Shown piece after piece: positions 10,483 through 22,437 of a stretch of 64,000 nt of DNA (its first letter is position 1; each line of letters starts with the position of its first letter). The stretch lies in assembly GCA_947471745.1 (NCBI GenBank), contig CANJKZ010000092.1:3893001-3957000 (forward strand). The letters are read 5' to 3'. This DNA is from Closterium sp. Naga37s-1. Taxonomy: Eukaryota; Streptophyta; Zygnematophyceae; Desmidiales; Closteriaceae. The notes beneath the pieces are model-generated. The model saw only the letters and a list, made by a program, of their open reading frames with translations, was not told the origin of the DNA and did no database searches. Both the position numbers and the translations under genes were made by a program.

Positions 10483-13400
10483 ATGAGGCGACCATTGGTG
10501 TTAAAGAGTCAGTCAATACTGCGTATCCACTCGCAGCTGTCATTCGAAAACCAATCATCGCCATTTCTTAGGAATCTCTTAGTCCGAGCTCTTTCTGCTT
10601 CCGCTAGTTCCGCTTCCGCAGCACCTGTGAACGAATCCACCTGCGCGGAAGGATCGGCACTTGCGGAAGGATCACCCCGCGCGGAAGGATCACCGCAGGC
10701 GGAAGCACCAGCTCGCGCGGAAGGATCACCGTGCGCGGAAGGCGCAGCATGGAACTGGATATCGCGGCCAGCCGCGCGGGAGGTGGTGCGGAGAGCAGTG
10801 GCGGGGGGCGGGGGAGTGGCGGAGGGGGAGATCGGGTGGGGGAAGCTGCTGGGGGGGCCCGCGCTGGAGGTGGGCGTGCGGGTATCCGGAAAGGGGCTTC
10901 CGCGAAGGATCGTGGTGGTGCACGGGCCGAGAGGCGTGGGGAAGAGAAGCCTGCTGGAAGGTGGGTTTGCGGGAAGTCATTGCTCTCACAAGTCAGCGGT
11001 ATCAGCTAATTCAGATCATTATAAAGTCCAGTGATCAGAGGATCGTGGTGCTGCACGGGCCGAGTGGCGTGGGGAAGAGAAGCCTGCTGGAAGGTGGGTT
11101 GGCATAGAAACAGCGATTGTATGATTCAAATGATCCAGTTTTGAGACGATTCTGAAGGTTTAGGTGTATCAGGCAGTCAGTAGGTGTTTCAGGCGATCGT
11201 GGTGGTGCACGGTCCGAGAGGCGTGGCGTGGGGAATAGAAGCCTGCTGGCTGGAAGGTGGGTTGGCATAGAAACAGGTCATTATATGATTCCAACGATTC
11301 ACCTGATTCGGAAAGTTCAGCTACCATTTCCGCTACCAGTATATTATTCGTCATCCTCTACCGTTCTAATTAATCTGTACTATTAATATCTCATTCGGTT
11401 ATTGTAACCATTCCAGCCAGTTAATCCCTTCACATTTTGCTTGCTCCATGCAGATTTGGTGAACGAATGGGTCAAGAGCGGTGCTCCAGTAGCATACGTT
11501 GACCTAGAAAGGCATCTCATCCCTCCCTCGCAACCTCCCTCCTCACTGCACTCCACACCACTGCACCACACGTCACCGAACCTCCTCGCCTTAAGCCAAA
11601 CGCCTCAACCACCCTCCCACCAAACCTCCCACCAAACCTCGCACGAAGCCTCGTCGCCTCCTAGTGCACAAGTTCTGGAAATTCCATGGCTTCCTTCTTG
11701 GATGCTTCCTCCTGCCACCTTACCCACATCCACACATCCCTCTACTATCACACCTCTCAATACAGCCCCAAACCTCAGTACAGCCCCACCCCTCGATACA
11801 GTCACACCCCCTCCTCAACCGCAGCTCTCTTCTCTTCGCTCGGACATCGAGTCAGCTCTAGAAACCCTCGTGCTGCGTGCTATTAAAGAGCGGCGTCTAC
11901 AGTCACACGACCTGCTGCAGGCCCTGGAGCGGCGTGTGCATGTGGTAACCGCGCTAGAGACGCTACTCTCGGGCGGGACTGGGGGGGGGTTCGGGGGGTC
12001 TGGGGGGAGGAATGGGGAGGAAGGGGAGGAAAAGGGGGGGTGTGAGGGAAGGCAGGTGGAGGAGCTTTGGGAGGAGTCGATGCGATTGGTGCAGAGGAGG
12101 TTGCAGGAACAACAGGTGGAGGCGAAGCAACAGCTGGCGCATTCACAACCCGTGCCGGGAGCATGTGATATTGCAGGGTGGGGCTATAACGAAGATCATT
12201 TGTTACTGAAGGCTTGGGCGCAGGAATCGGTTGAAAATACAGAAAGAGAATTAAGAGAAGAATCAAATCGACAAAGTGAAGACAGAGCTTCTCTTTCCGA
12301 ACCTGCCGCATCAACGATTGCCAGCATGTGCCTCGCCAAGCAGCTGCTGCGAATACAGGAGGTTCGGCGGTGGAGGTCGGGACCGAACCTGGCCGACAGC
12401 CCCGGGCAGGGGAGGTCCGGGCCAGGCGTGGAAGGCAGGTTCGGGCGCAGGAGAGGGGATGCCGAGGCGGCTGTCGCCTGGAGTGGGCTGTTGATTGACT
12501 TGCTTGTTGTGGCAGGAGGCACGAGAAAGAGCAGCAAGCTGAGATGGCGACATAAGCCTTTTCAGGTGAGTGTTAGCAGCAATGTGAGCAGGAGAGGGGA
12601 TGAAGAGGCGGCTGTTGCGTGGAGTGGGCTGTTGATTGACTTGCTTGTTGTGGCGGGAGGCACAAACTGAGATGGCGGCATAAACTCTTCCAGGTGAGGT
12701 GAACCTCAGTTTCCTTTTTGAGGAGCCTCAGGCATCGACTGACAGAAAGATCAGCAAGCTGTGTTGACTTGGTGATGCATGTAAGCCCTTCCATTTGATG
12801 AGTGTCAGCAGCAAACTGTGATTTTCTGATGTGCTGATTTTCTGATGTGCTGATTTTTTGCTGTGCTGATTTTCTGATGTGCTGATTCTCTGATGTGCTG
12901 ATTTTCTGATGTGCTGATTTTCATGGCATGCATCTGTGCCAACTTGCACCCCTCACAGCCTATCCTGGCGATTAACGGATTCCACGTGTTACGCCACGCG
13001 CCATGCAGCCATGTCGTATCCACAATATCACCAACAGCAGCACCAACATCACCACCGAAACCACCATTAGCATCAGCAGCAGCAGTAGCAGCAGCAGCAT
13101 CACCAGCAGCACCATCACCACCATCAGCAGCAAGCCTGTGTGAGGGGGCGGATTTCCACGATGCGTTGCTGCTGCGCCTTCTTGAGGCCACAGCTAGAGG
13201 GAGGGACGCAGCTCCCAGGGTGCTGCTCTGCTCCTCCGACAGGTGCGTTCAAGACCGATCTTTCCAAGAGAAGCTCTCTTTCGCACTCGGAATGGTTTTA
13301 ACACAGTCTCTGGTTTTTGCAATTTTTGAAATCCTTACAAATAAAATAAAAACACAATTGAAACAAAACAAAACAAAACAAAACAAAAACAGTGCTCTTA

Positions 13401-13773
13401 CTTATATCTTGTCTGGTGTTTTCTATCATCAACAAAGACCACTGGTGCACAAGAGAACGCAGCCTTCCTCTTGGTCCTGATGCGGTCACCACCTCACTTC
13501 TCTTTGAACACCTCAATAATCAGCGCAGTTACCACCATGTATATCCCCCCTTATCCACCTTTGAGATTTCTAAACATAATTATCATCGCAATTACCACTG
13601 GATTTCCCGGTATTTTCCCCACTGCTCTCTGTTCCGTGCTGCCTTTGTGTGTGCATGTGACACAGCTATTACTCAGATCAACTGTCTGCTGATTTCGGCA
13701 CACAGGCACTTTTCCACCCACACGAGGTGAGTGTGTGGGGGATGTGTGGGTGTATGTGTGTGGGCGGGGGGGG

Positions 13774-13813
<40 letters not shown>

Positions 13814-16381
13814 TGATTGTTTGTGGGCATTTGAAGGTGCTCGCGTACGTGCGCGCGCGCGTATGTGTGTGTGCGTCTCTCTGCTCCTCCCTTTCCTGCT
13901 CCCACTTCTTCCGCGGCTCCCTCTCTCCCTCTGCTCCTACTTTCCTGCTCGCCCTTCCCCATCCCTGGCCCCTTTTCCCTTCTCTCCCTTCTGCATTCTT
14001 CATTGGACTCATTCGTTTATTGGCCATGTGATAAAAGTTGGGTTTTGAGACGTCTCAAAACCCAACTGGAGCTCTTCCGTTTGCTCCATCATTGATTGCC
14101 ATTCATTTTTTTCCACCCAATACCCTCCCTTCTCCCCTTGCCATGCATGTCAATAGATCTCCATACCCCCCCCTCCCCACGTGCCTTCCTGTGCATTTTG
14201 ACTCGTCTTGATACTCCTCCAACCCCTCCCATCCCATTGCCTGTCCACCCCGCACACTGCCAGCTCTTTGGCTGGCTGCCGGAGGAAGCTTCCGTGCACC
14301 TCGTTCCCTCCACCTTCACTCCCCTCCAGGTAGGTGATGGCCTTTTTTTCCTTACAACTGCCTTTTGAACCTTTCAAAGGTCTAACTTTGTGACTGTTGA
14401 GTCGACTCAAAAGTCACCTCCTTACATGTGCCTTTTAAACCTTACAAAGGTCTACCTTTTCAACTATTTCTGCCCTTTTTATCCCATTTCTGTTCTTCAA
14501 CCACAGCAGTACCCCCTTCCACCACAACTGTACCCCCTTCCACCACAGCAATACCCCCTTCCACCGCAGTACCACCCATAGATGCCCCTCCATACCCTTG
14601 GTCTCCTCCATACCCTTCGACCACATCACCACCACTTATGCCTCTTGGCCAATAGGGTGCTTTTTGGGGAAGTTCTAAATACACCCTGCAACACTTAGCC
14701 TTAGGTCCCATTTCCCTCTCTTGTGACCTTGGTCTCCTCCACGCCTTTCCACTGGCTTTCATGCTTGCTGCAATTGACTCCCCTTAAAGCGTTGCACAGG
14801 AAGGTGACTTATGCAATTGAAATTGTTTGATCGCAAATAATTTTTTTCTTTCTCGCCCACCCTCCTTGTACTTTCTCTTTGTTTATTTGGAATGGTTCTG
14901 CTTTGTTTTTATTTCCCGTTTTTTTCTCCCGCCCGACGACTGACTTATTGAGCGCAGTGGAGGGTGGTGGAAGCTGCGATTGGCTCCAACGCGCGCCACC
15001 TGGCGGAGTTTCATTCGCTGTGGGCTGGCTGGCAGAAAGAGGAGGACGAGTTTGAGCGAGTGGACAGCTGCGTGGACCATTACTTGGCTTATTTGCATGT
15101 ATGTGCTGGTTTAGAGTGGTGAAGAGGTGGTTTAGAGGGGTTGAGGTGAGCAGGGTACGAGTTTGAGCACGTGGATAGCTGCGTGGACCACTACTTGGCT
15201 TATTTGCATGTACGGTGCTGGGGGTAATGGGAGAGGGACGTTGGTGGGTGTGGGTGCGTGCGTCTATGTGTGCTTGGGCTGGCTGGCGGGAAGAGGAGTA
15301 TGAGTTTGAATTTGTGGATAGCTGCGTGGACCACTACTTGGCTTATTTGCATGTACGGTGCTGGGGGTAATGGGAGAGGGGCGTTGGTGGGTGTGGGTGC
15401 GTGCGTCTATGTGTGCTTGGGCTGGCTGGCGGGAAGAGGAGTATGAGTTTGAATTTGTGGATAGCTGTGTGGACCACTACCTTGCGTTCCTGCATGTACG
15501 TGTTGAAAGGAGTGGTTTGGAACGGTGTAGGGGTGGTTTCAGGGGGTTGAGAGGGCAGCGGGGTCTGAGTTTGAGCGAGCGGACAGCTGTGTGGTGGACC
15601 ACTACGTAGCGTACCTACATGTATGTGTGATGAGGGGAGGGAGAAGGAGGGGGAGGGAGGAATGTTGGGGGTCATGAAACTTTGTGTCAGCATTGAGTTT
15701 GAGTGGCTTGCCTTCTCTCATCACTCTTCTCGTCCTTTCTCCTGTCCTGGCTGCACAGGCGACGGAGGTGGAACCAGCCATGCAAGCAGCACTCACACAC
15801 CTCTTCCTCTCTCCCACCTTTTCTAGTTTCTCACCTTCTCCTATCCCCCCCATCTTCCTCCCTTTTAACGTAACTTCTCCTCCCGTCTCTTCCTCTTCCT
15901 CTCTCCCACAGGCAACGGAGGTGGAACCAGCCATGCAAGCAGCACTCACTCACCTCGAGAGGTTCGGAGAGCAGCTAGCTTCGGGAGAACAGCCTCGGTG
16001 GGCGGCTAGGTTCGGCAGCCCCTGGGGCAATGCCCTGGGAATGTGGAGCCGGTGGTGGGTAGAGTGGAGGGAGAGGAGAAGAGGAAAAGACAGAGTGAGA
16101 TGGAGACCAGAGGATGGTTATGGGATTAATCAACGGGATGTGCATGCAAGGCAGGAAGCATTACCAAGAGACACGCAGGGGGAGAAGGAATTAAGGTTTA
16201 CCAAGGAGGGTGAAGGGCCAGAAGAGGTTACTGTGGGGAGTGGGAAAGAGGAGGAAGAGGAGGAGGGGTGGATGGAGGAGGAGGAGAAAGGGGATTATCG
16301 ACGGCAGCTGAGGGAGTGGGCGCGGCTTCAAATGATGGATTTCGTTCATGCATTGGCAACTGCCGAGTTCGGGGTAAGCTG

Positions 16382-16429
<48 letters not shown>

Positions 16430-17155
16430 ATTGCTTGGGATCTGCTGCTGGGATTGATATGCCTCTTACAAGCTGAGAGCAAGATGGGTTTTTTTGGTTG
16501 CCCCAATGCCATGCGATCAGGAAGTTCCTAAAGCTATTCATTTTGAGGTGGAAATTACAGTTGGTCTCCATGTGTTTTTCCACGATGCAGGTGAATTATG
16601 GCAAAGACTCAGGGGAAGAATTTATGGAGGATCCAGCAGCTGCTGCGCTGCTCAAGGTGAGGAGTGCCATTTGCAAATCAATCACTATAACATGTTTTCA
16701 TATAGTAAAGGGATGAATTTACGTATTTACCCTTCAAAGCAGCTCATTATAAATTCACTTACTGCTGTTACTGCCATAGTCACCATGTTGGCATCACACT
16801 CATGCACATGTACCATTGCCTTGTATGTGAGGACATGCGCTCTACATTTAATCAGTCTCTCCCCTGTGTGTTGTGATCAGGTTGGGTTGTTGTACCAGCA
16901 ACGGGATCCCATGTACGTCCGACCAACATCGGTTGCGTTTCAACGATGTCTCACTCGCTGGTGAGATTTTTCACAACATTGTGCTCTTGCTTCTAGTTGC
17001 TTGTATCTCACATGATTTTTTCTCACCTCACATGGTTGTTTGTACCTTTCAGGCTTGTAAATGAATGGCTTCGACTTGGTTCCCTTCAAACTGCCAAATA
17101 CTATTGGATGAGAGCATGCCGTGGCCGTCATTACCGCCATTTGATGCTGGAATGA
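10483..17155 (+). CDS. P-loop NTPase, probably organelle-targeted, function unknown
   Basis: Exons: 10483-10960, 11454-12565, 12959-13242, 13666-13726, 14264-14329, 14958-15098, 15912-16373, 16591-16656, 16881-16960, 17053-17155. All phases agree and give 950 residues. The first ~45 residues are Arg/Ser-rich without acids at the start, like a mitochondrial or plastid transit peptide. A P-loop (VVVHGPRGVGKRSLLE) closes exon 1 at about residues 144-159, followed by DLVNEWVKSGAPVAYVDLE, typical of ATPases with a strand after Walker A. A possible Walker B strand is ILAINGFHVL (about 532-541). The C-terminal part (LLYQQRDPMYVRPTSVAFQ) could be a winged-helix-like lid. The residue after the P-loop Lys is Arg, where Ser/Thr is usual, so nucleotide hydrolysis may be weak or lost. 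Low-complexity Gly/Glu stretches occur in exons 2 and 7. I infer a STAND- or AAA-like ATPase but cannot name the family. Confidence 0.75.
11030..11265 (+). pseudogene. Two truncated copies of the P-loop exon end
   Basis: The segment coding HGPRGVGKRSLLEGG, including the donor GAAG|GTGGGTT, is repeated at about 11038-11105 and 11195-11262 inside intron 1. Both copies keep the donor site but have no evident acceptor. The second carries a short internal duplication. Confidence 0.8.
12585..12700 (+). pseudogene. Truncated copy of the 3' end of NTPase exon 2
   Basis: The stretch coding AAVAWSGLLIDLLVVAGGT, with the CAGGTGAG donor, occurs in the real exon (about 12466-12565) and again just downstream at 12590-12695, where a TGA interrupts it. 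Confidence 0.8.
12820..12922. repeat. 16-bp minisatellite
   Basis: Six to seven units of GATTTTCTGATGTGCT in NTPase intron 2, just upstream of the exon 3 acceptor. The minus-strand translation (Ser-Glu-Asn-Gln-His repeats) is not a gene. Confidence 0.9.
13781..13812. repeat. GT dinucleotide microsatellite
   Basis: Uninterrupted GT run shortly after the donor of NTPase exon 4. Similar GT runs follow donors in both fucosyltransferase genes. Confidence 0.9.
14036..14067. repeat. Junction palindrome, ACGT core
   Basis: Perfect 32-bp palindrome with core TTTTGAGACGTCTCAAAA and locus-specific outer arms AGTTGGG/CCCAACT, in NTPase intron 4. No flanking repeat is obvious here, an exception among the loci. 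Confidence 0.9.
14350..14455. repeat. Direct repeat split by a TCGA-core palindrome
   Basis: CCTTACAACTGCCTTTTGAA... (from about 14350) is repeated as CCTTACATGTGCCTTTTAAA... (from about 14420). Between the two copies lies a near-perfect palindrome at 14391-14416 with centre TTGAGTCGACTCAA and arms TGACT/AGTCA. The copies have diverged by several substitutions, so the event is not recent. Confidence 0.85.
14505..14580. repeat. 21-bp minisatellite
   Basis: About four units of TACCCCCTTCCACCACAGCA in NTPase intron 5; every unit contains an acceptor-like CAG. Confidence 0.8.
15100..15630 (+). pseudogene. Four truncated copies of NTPase exon 6
   Basis: The 3' part of exon 6 (coding FERVDSCVDHYLAYLH and its GTATGT/GTACGT donor) recurs at about 15150-15215, 15285-15360, 15415-15500 and 15555-15625. 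Two copies share a 140-bp unit almost unchanged. Every copy keeps a donor and lacks the exon start. Confidence 0.85.
15750..15805 (+). pseudogene. Truncated copy of the 5' end of NTPase exon 7
   Basis: An acceptor plus the codons for ATEVEPAMQAALTH lie at about 15762-15803 and again, in the real exon, from 15912. The first copy stops after 14 codons. Confidence 0.8.
16382..16430. repeat. CTG trinucleotide repeat
   Basis: About 16 uninterrupted CTG/GCT units begin nine bases after the donor of NTPase exon 7. The repeat is intronic in my model. Confidence 0.9.
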
Positions 17156-18276
17156 GTGGCATTCAATGTCAGATCGGCTTGAGATGATGTGCAGCAAGAG
17201 TAGTTGAATATATTTTTGTTTCAATCATGTTTATCGAGACTTCCTTAAACGAAGACTGACGAATCGCTGCTCCCTGTCCCCACCAGAATGGAGGTGAAGT
17301 GACAACCTGTCAGAGGCTTGTTCAGGCTCCTGAATCTGCGGATCAAGCGCATACGATCAACGGGTCACACGGGTACGCAAGTCCCGTCATGGTGGGGGCT
17401 TGTCCTAAGACGAAAACGCCCAGTCAAATTGAGCTGCTAAGTGGGGCTTGACTTGTGATCTCCGGCTGAAAAGAGTCGTTTTTAACAAAGTTGAGCCGAC
17501 TTGTTCAGTGAAGCCGGATACGAAATGCGGCCTTCGCCCCTTCAATCATGTCCTCGTCCGCTGGTACAGTAATTGGGTGGGTGCTGACTTCGAGGCTGAT
17601 TGGCGTCGGATCGACAGACCACATCGCATCACAAAACATCGGTAACCGTAAACCTCGAGGCCGCCTCAACCTAACCAAAGAGACTCCAACCCACCACGTC
17701 ACAAATAATCTTCGCTCAAACCCTCAACCAACCATTCTAGAATGCATACAAACCGCTCCGACACGCACAGCATCTTATGAAACGGCATAAGAGTGTATTA
17801 TACACACCCGCAAGCTTTCCAACCTAGCTAGAGCTAAGGTGGAACTATGGTAACCGCCATTACCAAACTGGTCTAGGATGCAGCTTCTCCTCGTCGTTGA
17901 CACTGCTTGTCCATGCTTTTATTATCTCGATTTCTGATGCCGTATCCCGCCGACTGTGTTAATAGTTCTCGATTTTTTTCGCACCATCCATGGCCCAGCC
18001 AGTAGCAACCAGGTCGTGCATGAGACCTCCACAACTACGAGAATTGCTATCTCCTAGCAGCAGACTTTATAGGAAGTGCAGGAAATCATTGAATTTGTAG
18101 CAGGACCTTCCCTAATCCATACAAACGCTCCTCGAGGCGTCCAACCGAGCATATTAGTCGTCTGGAGTATGTGTGATGACTGTTTTTTGGACTAACAGTC
18201 ATCCAAGCATCCATTTGATCATGGCTCCGACGGCTGCTAAGTTGAGTAGAATATAGCACTAGGCATAAAGCTGGCC
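17156..18276. other. Intergenic region
   Basis: Lies between the NTPase stop and the next plus-strand start. Mixed composition without tandem repeats; I see no gene or RNA. It presumably holds the NTPase 3' UTR and the promoter of the coiled-coil gene. Confidence 0.5.
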
Positions 18277-21200
18277 ATGGCTCCCGCGACGAGCAAGCAA
18301 CTTGAGCAGCCTACCTCATCGCTTGCTGAAATCGCGGCGGATAGACAACGGAAGTTTGAATTTCCTTCAAATGTGAAACATCCGAATAATATGGCCGCGA
18401 GCCAAACAAGTAACGACAGCCACGAAGGTCAGACCGCCCTGCTTGTTGACGTTGACGGTGACGGATCTGTATGCAGCAGTCCGGGTCCCCGGACTTGCCG
18501 GAGCTCTGAGGGAACATGTCAGATTCCAGTAGCTGCAACGACTGGTCTAGACGGAGGCGGTGCGGCCGGCGGGATCTTAAGTTGGGGAGGACGAAATGAA
18601 TCGTCACTCAATACAGACTTGGAACTTTTAGCAAGAGCAAAGAGGCTAAGCCTTGGAGCAGCCGCGTTAGAATCTCGCGGAGATCCGTCTGGACACGACA
18701 TGCTTATATCGGGGACGTACGCTGTGCATTCTCGTCTGCGAATCACGCCACTTATTTCGCAGCGGAGTGACGTGTACCTCTCTCCCTCCACGTCTGCCGG
18801 CTCTCTTTCCCACTCAACCGCGGGCAGCCCAAAGAAAAACCTGCAGATACGGCGGCCGGGCTCGACAACTGCGGGCAGCCCGACAAAATTCTACCAATCT
18901 CGGTCAGGATCCGCAGATTTGCTAGCGCACGTGCAAGCAGCAGCGGAAACTCAAAGAAGAAGCCACGGCGGGAGACAAGGGGAGAGCCTAGATGGGAGTC
19001 CCAGAGGAAAGGATCGGGGAGAGGGTCTTGAAGCAGTCGAAGGGAGGGGTCAGGGAACGAAGTACCGGACGGGCCGGTATGGGAAGGACAGTCCGTTACT
19101 GGAAACCAGGGATGATCTGACGGCGGCGGTTCGCAGCAAACGAAAGGAGCGACGCGTTACAGACGACTTCGCTAACCTTGTCAGTGGCTTCCTTTCCACC
19201 ATATTCTCCCCTAGGTTTTGCTTTCCCAGTTCCACCCTCTCCGTCCACCACACCCCTTCTCCCCACCCTCACCTCCTTCTCATTTTATAATGCGCAGTGC
19301 TTTTTCTCTCTGTCTCCATCCTCTCCTACTCATTAAGGAATGAGTGATGCTTTTTTGTTCGTGCGCTTGTTTTTTCTCCTCGTCTGCAGGTGGAGCTGGT
19401 TCGACTGAGGGAGGCCAACGTGCGCCTCGAAGCGGAGGTGTGTCCATTCGACTCCTCATTCTCATATCTTGACCTGTCTCTGAATTTGACTCGTAGATAA
19501 ATATCATTCTCGCTAGCTGTGCGACTGTGGGAGGCTAAACTTCTACTTGAAGAGGAGGCGCGTGCATCTGATATGGCTAGGAGTTGGTGGGTGGGGGGTA
19601 GTCGGGGAGAGGCATCCAAGGCGCGTGGTAGCTAGCAGGTTGGCTAGGAGTGCGACTGCAGGAGGCGAACGTTTGCCTCGAAGCGGAAGTGCGTGCGTTC
19701 AACTCGAGTAGGTTAATTCCGGTGGCGCCTGGAAGGAGAGAGGCGGCTCCTATCAGCGCCCAGGAATGTGTGTTTCGGAGGCGTCTCACACGTTTTCCCG
19801 TCTTTCGCTTCGTGTACCCCCTCCTCCCCCTCTCGTCCGCCCTCCCCCCGCGCCCTGCCCTCAGGTGTCTCGTCTTCGAGACAAGTCGGACCGCCTGGAG
19901 GGCGAGAGGCGGCGGCTGTCAGCACGGCTGGCGGCGGTTCACACGGCGATGCAGCAGCTGGAGAGGGAGGCGGCCATTCGGAGCCGGACAAGGGCAGAGG
20001 CCACTATGGGAGCCCAGCAGAAGGTACTATGCGGTGCTGTGTGGTACTGTGTGGCGCTGTGAGGTGCTGTGGGGATGCTGGGTGGGGTGGTGTTAGGGCG
20101 AAACCCGAGGTGTCTTGTTCACACGGCGATGCAGCAGCTGGAGAGGGAGGCGGCTATTCGGAGCCGGACAAGGGCAGAGGCCACCATGGGAGTCCAGCAG
20201 AAGGTGTGTGGAGCTATGTGTTGTTGTTGGGTGCCGTGTGGTGCCGTGTGGTGCCGTGTGGTCCCGCGTGGTGCTGTGTTGAGCTCGCCACCGGCAACGT
20301 AGCAGCTGGAGAGGGAGGCAGTTATTTGGAGCCGAATGAGGGCAGAGGGCACTGCTGTAGGCATGCAGCACAAGTTATGATGCGGTGCTGTGGGGTAATA
20401 TGGGGTGCTGGAGACAGCAGAGGGCGCGAGGGTGGAGAGGGTAGAATCACCTGCTGCTTCTGAATCTACATAAGCCCGCTGTCCGCCCATCGTGTTTGCA
20501 TTGCAGGGATGGAACCGGCGGTTCAGCGGTGATCCCAGTGCCATGGAGCGAGTGCCAGAGACAGCAGAGGACGCCAGGGTGGAGAGGACGGGCAGCAAAA
20601 CAGATCCTTTCTGCCGTCGTCTTGTCTTGTCTTGTCTCCTCCCACCTTAACAGGGGTGGAACCGGTGGTTCAGCGGTGATCCCAGCGCCATGGAGCGAGT
20701 GTTGGAGACAGCAGAGGACGCCAGGGTGGAGAGGGCGGGCAGCAAAACAGATCCTTTCTGCCGTTGTCTTGTCTGTCTTGTCTCCTCCCACCTTAACAGG
20801 GGTGGAACCGGTGGTTCAGTGGGGATCCCAGCGCCATGGAGCGAGTGTTAGAAACAGCAGAGGACGCCAGGGTGGAGAGGGCGGCTGCTGCTGCCACTGT
20901 GGAGAAACTCGTGGAGGAAAACGCTCGCCTGGTGCAGCAGGTGGGTCTTAGCCTGTGTATTGGCTTGGCCCTTAGAGTTGCCTCTTTTACACGATCGATT
21001 GTGTATCTCTCTGCCCCATTCAAAAGGATTTTGCGAACACCTCAAAGCTGGCTCGGGGGCCTAGTGAGTGACCCTTTTGTCCTCCGTTGGTTTAAATTTC
21101 TGTATACCAATATGCGTAACCCCTCTGTCTGTTTGCAGATGAACGAGCAGAAGCTGCTGATAACGAATCTGGTTACCACCATGCGGACCACCACCATCCC

Positions 21201-22437
21201 GGGAACCCCTTCTGGGGTCCCAGCCAGCTCTCAGGGCATGCATGCTGGCCTCTCTCCTGTGCTGACTCAGCCTCTGCCAGCTCATGCCACGTCAGCAGCA
21301 GGAAGAACAACGGCAGCAGCAGCAGTAGTGGAGGATAACTCTCCCTCTTCCTCCTCTGCACACTCCCAGCTGTCCTTCCCCACCTCCTCTCTCTCCACCC
21401 CCGCTGCTTCTTCTTATGAGCTTCCTTTCACTGGAAGATCAGCAGCAGCTGCATTGGCAGCACTGCCAGTTCGTGCCACGTCAGCATCTGAGTACACCCT
21501 CACAGCTGACGTGGCAGGGTTGGGTTCAGTGGATCAAGCAGCATTGGCAGGGGGTGTGAGTGGTACCCAGGGAAGGGTCCCAGTTGCTCAAATGAGCCAG
21601 AATGTTCAGGACGAGTCCTCCAGGTCTCCATCCCCGCGCCCAACCGCTCTGCACCCTTCTGCACCGTTTCTGGCTGCAACGAATGGTGGTTCTTACACTG
21701 CCACAGAGCAAGCATTCCCGGTTGCCAGAGACGGTGGTTTCCGAACTGCCACTGGTACAGCATCCGGTGCTGCCAAGGAGGATTCTATGGACAGTCACGG
21801 TACCTTTCTCACAGCAAATGGCCCCTCTTCTTTCCTGCAATCCGCACACTCGTCCTCCTCGTCCCTTGCTGCAGATGCCTCCTTACTCCTGCCTGTAGTG
21901 CGCAGTGCTCCTCCTCCCTCTGCGGCTCTGTGTGCGCAGCAGCCTACCCCTACTCTGTCTGAATCATCCAGCCGGTATCCTGCCATCTGGCCCGTGACCT
22001 GCAGTGAGAGGGAATTGGAAGGAGCAGGAGGGGGAGGAGGAGAAGGAGGGGTGGAAGGAGGGGGTGGAGCAGTAGCTCTGACTGTAGGAAATGGGACTGT
22101 AGGAGACGTGAGGGCACGAGGGATGGTGGATGAAGCTGGGTCTGTTGTGGCTGCTGGCAGTGGGGCTGGTGGTGTGGGCTTGGTTGGTGCTGGTGAAATT
22201 GCGGTTAGGGGAGCAGGGGGTGTGGAGCGGAATGAGGTGTCGCTTATTGATTCGCCGCTTGTCGGTGCGCCGTTTAGGCTGGCGTTTTTCCTGGTGAAGG
22301 TGGTGAGTAAGACAGGGATTGTTCAGAGGCTGGCAGGCAGGCTGGTGGGGGGGAGAAATAAGCACTTGGGGGCAGGTGGAGAGACACAGAATGTCAATGT
22401 GGACGGAGGAGTTGGGTCGTCTGTTGGCATGCTTTAG
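18277..22437 (+). CDS. Coiled-coil protein with disordered flanks, function unknown
   Basis: Exons: 18277-19179, 19390-19437, 19865-20023, 20800-20940, 21139-22437; all junctions in phase 0, 849 residues. Residues 1-300 are Ser/Gly-rich and disordered. Exons 2-5 encode a continuous coiled coil at about residues 302-435 (VELVRLREANVRLEAEV, SRLRDKSDRLEGERRRL, EKLVEENARLVQQ), broken only by GWNRWFSGDPS at the start of exon 4. The rest is low-complexity Ser/Ala/Gly. Near the C terminus, about residues 790-830, lies a hydrophobic patch (PFRLAFFLVKVV). This suggests a scaffold, tether or cytoskeletal partner, but I recognise no family. Exons 2, 3 and 4 each have truncated copies in the adjacent introns. 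Confidence 0.7.
19505..19700 (+). pseudogene. Two diverged copies of coiled-coil exon 2
   Basis: Sequences resembling the 48-bp exon 2 (GTTCGACTGAGGGAGGCCAA...) occur at about 19515-19565 and 19650-19705, lying between exon 2 and exon 3. Both keep the heptad-like coding sense; a downstream GTGCGTGC may be a relic donor. Confidence 0.7.
20110..20380 (+). pseudogene. Copies of the 3' half of coiled-coil exon 3
   Basis: The segment coding HTAMQQLEREAAIRSRTRAE is repeated nearly exactly at 20117-20203 with its donor, and in degraded form at about 20290-20375. Confidence 0.85.
20500..20799 (+). pseudogene. Two truncated copies of coiled-coil exon 4 with acceptor
   Basis: Acceptor plus GGTGGAACCGG.GGTTCAGCGG occurs at about 20507 and 20655, before the complete exon at 20800, a period near 147 bp. 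Both early copies diverge after GTGGAGAGG and run into non-coding sequence. They offer competing acceptors in the same phase. Confidence 0.85.

Noticed and set aside
17445..17790. Open frames of 65-80 codons downstream of the NTPase
   Set aside because: Short, on both strands, no motif; consistent with chance in this composition.
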